Of a stretch of DNA of 64,000 nucleotides, positions 56,592 to 64,000 are shown piece after piece (the first letter of the stretch is position 1; the number at the start of each line of letters is the position of its first letter). The stretch is from Schistocephalus solidus (taxonomy: Eukaryota > Platyhelminthes > Cestoda > Diphyllobothriidea > Diphyllobothriidae). The notes under the pieces are model-generated. The model had not been told where the DNA came from. It did not search any database and was given only the letters and a program-made list of their open reading frames with translations. Both the position numbers and the translations under genes were made by a program. The stretch spans positions 1 to 64,000 of the forward strand of contig WEDG01002025.1 in NCBI GenBank assembly GCA_017591395.1, read 5' to 3'.

Positions 56592-57205
56592 TTGATGAAA
56601 CAGTCAAACAACTGTCGTAGATACTTTCAGGGAGAAGCCATCACTATTCAACATTCGATACCAGTAACTCAAACTGGTGAAGAACGAGATCGACGATTTT
56701 TTGACCCTCGCCAGTATAGTCAACTGCGAGTGGGAAAAAAATTCAAGCTCCGAACGATGACAGAAGGTAAATTTAAGCGTCTCACCGTGTGCGCTCTTCA
56801 GTCACCTCGTGATGCTGAAATCAGAACTCGTCTGCTTAGCATAATTGAACAGGACTCGACTCCACCCTACGGACATTGACTGCGGATTGTTAGCGACTCG
56901 AGAATCTTAAACATGATTCTGCACTTGTGGAACAGTCCAGTTACTCACTTGCCACCACCAGTGTTCACGCTGTCACCCATACCAAATGGACATCACCATG
57001 CAAGCTTCAAGAGTCAACCACCAGAAAACCACTGACAGCTTGTTGGCAATGTGGGGATTGGCATTTCGTCCGCTTTTGTCCATCCCAGAAACATGTTTCT
57101 CAGAAATGCTACAAGCGAGGTCACAAGGAAGATCACTACCCGGCCGGCCAACCCTCCGAATCCAGGGTATGCAATAGGAAGACGAGGCGGCCCAAACGGC
57201 TCTAA
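56592..57205 (+). pseudogene. gag: Gag-like region with CCHC zinc knuckle
   Basis: 56592-56879 encodes SQLRVGKKFKLRTMTEG and similar basic or hydrophilic sequence. From about 57040 the frame reads CWQCGDWHFVRFC, a C-x2-C-x3-H-x4-C nucleic-acid-binding knuckle. A second, degenerate one follows (QKCYKRGHKEDHYP), whose final Cys is replaced. In Ty3/gypsy elements Gag packages the RNA. The two halves are in different frames with a stop between, so no full Gag is made. Confidence 0.7.
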
Positions 57206-57218
57206 TCCCATTTCGGTC

Positions 57219-57423
57219 CATGTCCATTCTGGCTACCTTCAAGACTGACTTTGAGGCACGGAGAAAGTACCTTACTGTCGTTACCAATGGCAAAGTAGCA
57301 CGCCTACAGCTCGATACGGCCTCAGCTATCACACTCAACTCCAAGCGTACTTGGCACATGATTGGACGGTCTCCGATAACCACATCGAACAAGAAGAGGC
57401 TGAATTCTCCGGTTCACGAGTGA
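57219..57423 (+). pseudogene. pol: Retrotransposon aspartic protease fragment
   Basis: ARRKYLTVVTNGKVARLQLD then TASAITLNSKRTW. The LDTASxIT segment is the active-site loop (D-T/S-G/A type) of retropepsins, which act as dimers to cut Gag-Pol. It stops at 57421 before the flap and C-terminal strand can be traced, so it is truncated or fused by deletion. Confidence 0.7.
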
Positions 57424-58145
57424 GCTTGTATGCGACGTTTCTTTTGATGGCAGTCGAGTCAAAGGAACGTGGTACCTCACTACCCGCCCGAATCTTGACT
57501 TACTTGGCCTTTACTGGATCGAGTCTTCTGGACGCACATCATTATCCCCTGCCCGTGCCGGAAGATCTTTTTGCTAAGCAAAATGGCAGAAATTGTTTCG
57601 CCAAGTTGGATCTATCTGAAGCCTACCTCCAAATCGAGGTAGCTGAAGAATCCCGGGAGCTTCTGACCATTAACACTCATCGTGGTTGGTTCCAATTCAC
57701 TCGCTTGCCATTTGGTATTAAGGCTGCTCCCGCCATCTTCCAGCAAACCATGGACAGAATTCTGACGGACACTGAGGGAGCCGTTGCCTATCAGGATGAT
57801 ATCCATGTCACTGGTTCAATTCCAGATGAATTGATGCAACGCCTGATGACCGTCCTCAGCCGAATTAAGGACTATGGCCTCCGCCTGCGTCTGGACAAGT
57901 GCAATTTTTTTACCTTGGGTTCATAATCGACCAAGACGGTCGTCATCCAGACCCGGATAACATTGACGCATCAAACAGATGCCTCCACCGAAGGATGTAA
58001 ATTCCTTACGCTCTTTCTTGTGTCTCATGAATCACTACAGCTCGTTCCTTCCGGACCTGCACCGCCTTCGTCATCCGATAAATAACCTACTCGAGAAAGA
58101 TGTCAAATGGACTTTGTTTTGAGAACGTCCACAGGCTTTTAAAGA
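57351..58145 (+). pseudogene. pol: Ty3/gypsy reverse transcriptase, partial
   Basis: The frame from about 57528 reads DAHHYPLPVPEDLFAKQNG, then FAKLDLSEAYLQIEV (first catalytic Asp), LTINTHRGWFQFTRLPFGIK, APAIFQQTMDRIL and AVAYQDDIHVTG (catalytic YxDD). After frameshifts at about 57920 and 57975 it continues LGFIIDQDGRHPDPDNID, KDVNSLRSFLCLMNHYSSF and WTLF-stop. The RT N-terminal fingers, usually ending before LDAHHYPLP, are missing. Confidence 0.88.
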
Positions 58146-58146
58146 A

Positions 58147-58560
58147 GTGAAAACAATATTGAGCTCTGATTTGCTGCTCACACACTTCAACCCAGATCTG
58201 AAGATTGTCGTTACAGCGGACGCCTCTAACTATGGAATCGGGGCCGTAATTTCACATTTTTTTCCTGAAAACGCAGAAAAGGCTATTCGTAATGCTGCAA
58301 GATCGCTACCGTCTGCGGAACGCAACTACGGACCGATCGAGAAGGAGGCCTTGTCTATCATCTTCGCCGTGAAGAAGTTTCAGAAGATGCTTTATGGCCG
58401 TCATTTCACCCTTCTAACGGACCATAAGCCTCTTCATGGAATTTTCGACTCGAAAAAGGCATTCCTGTGTACTCGGCAAATCGTCTTGAGCGATGGACTA
58501 CTATACTGCTGGGCTACGACTTCGATATCCGGTACCAGGTACCACAAACATAGGCCAGGC
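58147..58560 (+). pseudogene. pol: Ty3/gypsy RNase H domain
   Basis: LKIVVTADASNYGIGAVISH (Asp), RNYGPIEKEALSIIFAVKKF (Glu) and FTLLTDHKPLHGIF (Asp) give the metal-binding residues of the RNase H that degrades the RNA strand. The end (GQADALSRFI at about 58558) is in a different frame from the start. Confidence 0.88.
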
Positions 58561-59505
58561 AGACGCACTCTCGCGCTTCATTATCTCAAGGCATTGCCTG
58601 TCCCACAAACCCCGTGGTCCAGGGTCCACATTGGATTATACTGGACCGATCAATGGCCATAACTTCCTTATCGCCGCTGATGCGTACAGCAAATGGCCAG
58701 AAGTCTTCCTCCTGGAACGCACGACAGTCGGAGCCACAGTCAACACTCTTCGGCTACTGTTAAGCCGATTTGGTTGTCCGGAAACTTTGGTGAGCGATAA
58801 TGGCGGGCAGTTTAAATCAGCCGCCTTCACCCGATTCTGCAAGCAGTCAGGCATTAATCAATTTCTTTCGCCACCATATCACCCTCAGTTCAACGGACAG
58901 GTTGAAAGATTCGTCCGCACGTTAAAGCATGCTCGCCAAAAGGCAAAAGGGTAGGGGACTACGGAAGAAGTTTTTGAAATATTCCGGCTGAATTATCGGG
59001 TAACGCCACACCCGAAAGCTCCAAATGGTGCCTCTCCTGCAGAAGCTTTGATGCAGAGAAAACTTCGCACGCCATTCGATGTAATTTGTCCACTGTCACC
59101 TGTTAGCGTTGGTAATGAAACAGCCCGTCCGACGCCAATGGAAAGGCCATTTAACCGACGCCACGGAGCAAAGCAAAGGTTGTTCCATCCGGGTGAGACG
59201 GTTCTGGTAAAGGACTACAGGAACAATCGGGAAAAGTGGACGCTTGGGCGTGTTCACCGAAAGTGTAGTGACGTCATCTACGAGATTCGGGTCGGATCAG
59301 ACATTTGGGTGCACCACGCCAATCAGCTGAAACACACTGAATGCACTTACGCACCAAATCCAAGTCCAACCCTATCACTGAAATTACAGCTGGACACATT
59401 CCATTTGCCAAAAGCAAGTCCAGAACACACAGTTCCAGTGGCAAGTCGATCTCCTCTAGACGATCGGGCCAAACACGAACGAAGACGGTTCTATTGCAAG
59501 TAAAC
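58560..59505 (+). pseudogene. pol: Ty3/gypsy integrase core and C-terminal part
   Basis: LIAADAYSKWPEVFLLERT (first Asp), LVSDNGGQFKSAAFTRFCKQ (second Asp) and PQFNGQVERFVRTLK (Glu) give the DDE core. A stop at 58952 interrupts it. The frame 59048-59503 continues with RLFHPGETVLVKDYRNNREK and WTLGRVHRKCSDVIYEIRV, the C-terminal GPY/F-like SH3 fold. The N-terminal HHCC zinc domain is absent, with RNase H joining directly to the core. Confidence 0.88.
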
Positions 59506-59546
59506 CCGCGTCTCCAATCGTACCACTCAGCTCAAAAGGGGGGAAG

Positions 59547-59895
59547 TGTTAGGAGGAGGCGCTCTAACCGACTCGTGCGCACACCGCCCTGACCTACGCC
59601 CATGCGACACTAGCGATTCGCGGACATGCCGAGCGCGTGGTGGTCGCGCAAGCTGTCGACAGAACGAGTCATAGGACCAGTCGGGATGCTGCCCACTGAA
59701 AACCACTATCTGATTGGTCCGATCGCCGTCCGACCTTGAACATGCTCGTACGTTCTTGGTTGACCTTAAAGGTCGCTGTTTGCATACGGCAATACAATAC
59801 TACCCTTCCGCTCTTGCTGTTCAGTTTTCCTTTGGGGATTTGATCGACGTGTTGATTGACGGGCGACCATCGAGGCTTGTGACAAGACCATAACA
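59547..59895 (+). repeat. 3' long terminal repeat
   Basis: This 349-bp LTR starts TGTTAGGAGG and ends CCATAACA, preceded by a polypurine tract. It is 22 bases longer than the 5' LTR owing to two extra segments (near 59786 and 59860). Confidence 0.92.
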
Positions 59896-59900
59896 TTGAG
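59896..59900 (+). repeat. Target-site duplication TTGAG, right copy
   Basis: Matches 55911-55915. Confidence 0.9.
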
Positions 59901-60660
59901 TTTGCGTTATCTTTACTATTTCGTCGGAAAAGTTTCAAAGCCTTAATTTCAGCCTCTCTTATTATTACACTGAAACACTCCGGCCATCATATCAGCATTT
60001 ATTCTACGCCTGGGGTTTTCGGTGGTTGATTCACAAAGCCCATGGACAATTATGCATTGTGATCTGTCTACAGCACCTCTGTCCAGGGGGTTCTGTCGAA
60101 TAATTTGCCAGGCCGATGTTAGGGCTTCCCCAATACTGGCTTCAACGCTATTGGCTTCGGAATAGTAAGGGTAGGTACTTTCACTTTGGGTCCACTTTAA
60201 GGCGTCCTTTCGGTGGGCGTTTTGGAGACAAATTTCATTTATCGTTATCTGCCATGTTTAATTTAGCTCCTGCATTGGTACGTCTTGATCAATTTCATTT
60301 CGTACCTTCGATTGCTTTTTCGGCAAGTTTGACATCTTCCCCTTCGGATTTTTTCGACCAGTCCCTGTGGTCTTGCCCTTCGCCTTTTTTCTTATTCTTG
60401 AGTGTTTCTGGAGACTCCGCGCCTCTCGTATTGACTGATATCGTAGAAACCATATTCTCATTTTCTGGGGATATGTTGTGTAGGTTGCCTCGTGCTCTAC
60501 TCCGTCGTAGATGCTAGCAATCGATCCTCTGAAACAAGGGTCTGCTGTATAAAATTCTTCACAAACCTGATTTCTTCGTCTGGTTGATTTAACTTGGAGG
60601 TTAGTGTTTGACAGCCGCCGCAATAATTTTCCTCGTACGTCGGCCGTAGCCAATTAATAG
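59901..60660 (-). mobile_element. Probable 5' part of the interrupted LINE
   Basis: Minus-strand frame 60653-60258 is open for 131 residues and is basic (SRIRKKAKGKTTGTGRKNPK). Further on AEIKALKLFRRNSKDNANS runs up to the LTR insertion. Across the inserted element, 55910-55570 continues on the same strand with a similarly basic, open stretch (SRHLREILENRRQRDLLLER). This would be a LINE ORF1-like, RNA-binding region. Continuity is inferred from strand and position, as I cannot name a domain. Confidence 0.5.
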
Positions 60661-60687
60661 GGCTGTTAGAGCGCATTGCTGGGGCAT

Positions 60688-60760
60688 GCGGCGATGGCGC
60701 AGTCGGACACGCGTCGGTTTCGTTAGGACAAGTTCCCCGGTTCGATTCTGCCCGCACGGC
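60688..60760 (+). repeat. tRNA-like sequence (SINE head or tRNA pseudogene)
   Basis: GATGGCGCAGTCGGACACGCG fits an A-box and D arm, and GGTTCGATTCTGCCCGC fits a B-box and T arm. The middle (TCGGTTTCGTTAGGA) could hold a TCG (Arg) anticodon, but the anticodon stem has mismatches. The acceptor stem is poor. Confidence 0.5.
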
Positions 60761-62600
<1,840 letters not shown>

Positions 62601-62611
62601 CTAGAACGTGT

Positions 62612-63723
62612 TACAATGGCAAGATGTGCTTAAAACTCTGTCTGCAAAACTATTGTCAATTCGATGGGAAATATTATTAACAGGTTAAGGGCACTCCAAT
62701 GGGCTCGCCAATATCGGGTCTCCTCGTGGAACTCGTATTACAACAATTAGAGGAAGATTTAATGCGAACTTTCAAGCCAAAATTGTAGATCCGATATGTA
62801 GATGATACCTTTGTTATCATGAAAACCTGTGAGGTTGAGCAGCTGCATCAGAGTCTGAATAATATTTCCCCAGCTATCTAATCCACTCACGAAGAGGCAA
62901 CGAAAAATATCCTCCCGTTTCTAGACGTGAGTATTCGAAAACTGGAGAATGGTGACCTTACGACAAGCGTGCACCGCAAAGGCTCAAATGCTGACATCAT
63001 ACTTCACTATTACAGCAACCATCCAGCGAACCACAAAATGAGTTGCGTCCGAACGATTTTTCACCGGGCTTTTCAGTACTGTAGCAGTGACGACCTTCTT
63101 AAGAAGGAGCTTGCTTACTTGTATGACTTATTCCGACTCAATGGATACCCGGTCAGCTTTGTTAAAAACTGTCTCAGACGCCAGAGACAACCACAAAGCG
63201 TCGAGTCTAATGGAGAAACAGTTTCGCGGAAATTCTACTGCCCACCCTACATGCAGGAAATTTCCGATGCGATCGCCAGACAATTAAATCGGTTTGGCAT
63301 CTCCATCGCTCACAAGCCGGCATCCTCCCTGCGCGCAGCACTATCGCGAGTCAAAGACCCCACAGAAAAAGAGCAGCAAACGAATGCAATTTACCGCATT
63401 CCGTGTGCAAATTGCTCTAGCGCTTACGTAGGCCACATGGGTTGACAACTTGGGACCCGCATGAACGAACATAAACTGGCCATCCGCCGACGCAATCCCT
63501 TGTCCCTGGTGTTTGCGCACGCCATGGACTGTGACCACCGCTTCAATTGGGACGCAACCGAAGTGGTCGCCATGGCTAACACCAAGCAGGCACGAGAATT
63601 CCTCGAAGCTTGGCACTCCAACACAAACAGCATCAACTGCCATGTCGATCTGGACTCTCAATACGAAGGCCTGCGGGCCCAGCTCACTGACTTGCGCCCA
63701 CAACCTAACCACAGCCGCTAATA
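62612..63723 (+). mobile_element. Penelope-like element: RT palm plus GIY-YIG endonuclease, degenerate
   Basis: One frame carries LKLCLQNYCQFDGKYY, KGTPMGSPISGLLVELVLQQ, IRYVDDTFVIMKT (catalytic YVDD), ILPFLDVSIRKLENG, LNGYPVSFVKNCLRRQ, then TNAIYRIPCANCSSAYVGH, RMNEHKLAIRRRNPL, NWDATEVVAMANTKQAREF and LEAWHSNTNSIN. These are the RT palm and the Cys-pair GIY-YIG domain of Penelope-like elements. Four in-frame stops are seen (about 62682, 62789, 62879 and TGA at 63443, which replaces the Arg of YVGxTGR). The N-terminal part of RT is missing. A TAA at 63719-63721 closes the frame. Confidence 0.88.
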
Positions 63724-64000
63724 TTTTCTGGACCATGTTGAATCTCACTGTCTAGCCACCCCCTCCCCTGACATGGCGAACAACAGTTGAAACTATGAAC
63801 ACCTCCAACCTCGGTGCAATTACCTGTCCCCATCCCGCATCGAAGACCATTAAGTTTACCATCTGCAGAGGCATTTAGTTGTTATCCCCCTTGGCCTTCG
63901 ACACAGGGAGCCCTAACAGCCCCCCCCCCACTAACCGGCTCCAATCCAATTATGTGGCCATTTCTTACACCCCAGTTGGTTGTCTGCCCTTGTCTGTCCT
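63724..64000 (+). other. 3' tail of the Penelope-like element, running to the window edge
   Basis: Non-coding, C-rich sequence. A CTGACATGG...GTTGAAAC arrangement at about 63769-63792 is weakly similar to the ribozyme-like core of the other copies. I see no repeat end before the window stops. Confidence 0.35.

Larger units (their letters stand above)
55916..59895 (+). mobile_element. Ty3/gypsy LTR retrotransposon, internally deleted
   Basis: A complete element by its borders: LTR, primer-binding site, gag-like region with a CCHC knuckle, protease, RT, RNase H, integrase, polypurine tract (AAAAGGGGGGAAG, 59534-59546) and 3' LTR, flanked by TTGAG duplications. The order PR-RT-RH-IN places it in Ty3/gypsy (Metaviridae). 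The internal part is only about 3.3 kb. Two pieces appear missing: RT fingers between 57480 and 57530, and the integrase zinc domain plus linker around 58560. Frameshifts at about 57920 and 57975, a stop at 58122 and one near 58950 also interrupt it. It cannot move by itself. It sits inside the minus-strand LINE. Confidence 0.93.

Overview
This is a repeat-rich animal nuclear sequence with long introns, decayed retrotransposons, long microsatellites and no bacterial-style operons. Penelope-like elements with GIY-YIG endonucleases, a CR1-like LINE, a Ty3/gypsy element with Platyhelminth-like spacing, multi-kilobase introns and degenerate TTAGGG tracts together suggest a flatworm, most likely a tapeworm. 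That assignment is inference. Most ORFs here are chance openings or microsatellite translations.

Left part (about 2.1-12.9 kb, + strand): four blocks match successive parts of an EH-domain (EHD/RME-1) dynamin-like ATPase. They cover the N-terminal helices and P-loop, the G-domain end plus helical region, the helical domain, and the linker before the EH domain. Splice sites are kept but the exons carry many small indels, so this is an unprocessed, recently decayed copy or a badly sequenced one. The C-terminal EH domain was not found. From 14.3 to 18.5 kb lies a block of unlike composition with coding-like fragments that I could not identify. From 18.8 to 22.1 kb are several diverged copies of an AT-rich repeat.

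Middle part (about 24.1-42.2 kb, + strand): six intact exons with compatible splice phases form the 3' end of a large conserved gene, ending in a stop codon at 42218-42220 with AATAAA about 330 nt further on. It resembles the C-terminal region of a fat facets/USP9X-type deubiquitinase, but this family call is tentative. Its introns hold copies of a dispersed ~500-bp repeat family, a Penelope fragment, a possible transposon ORF, degenerate telomere-like tracts and microsatellites, some lying directly beside exons.

Right part (about 42.8-64 kb): further copies of the dispersed repeat, an inverted repeat at 44.3-44.8 kb, two Penelope C-terminal fragments at 45.5-47.0 kb, long AG, ATT and AT microsatellites, and a nested retrotransposon cluster. 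In that cluster a Ty3/gypsy element (55916-59895, flanked by TTGAG duplications) has inserted into a minus-strand CR1-like LINE. The window ends in two Penelope-like elements placed head to head. One carries a hammerhead-ribozyme-like core; the other keeps RT motifs and a GIY-YIG domain broken by one stop codon.
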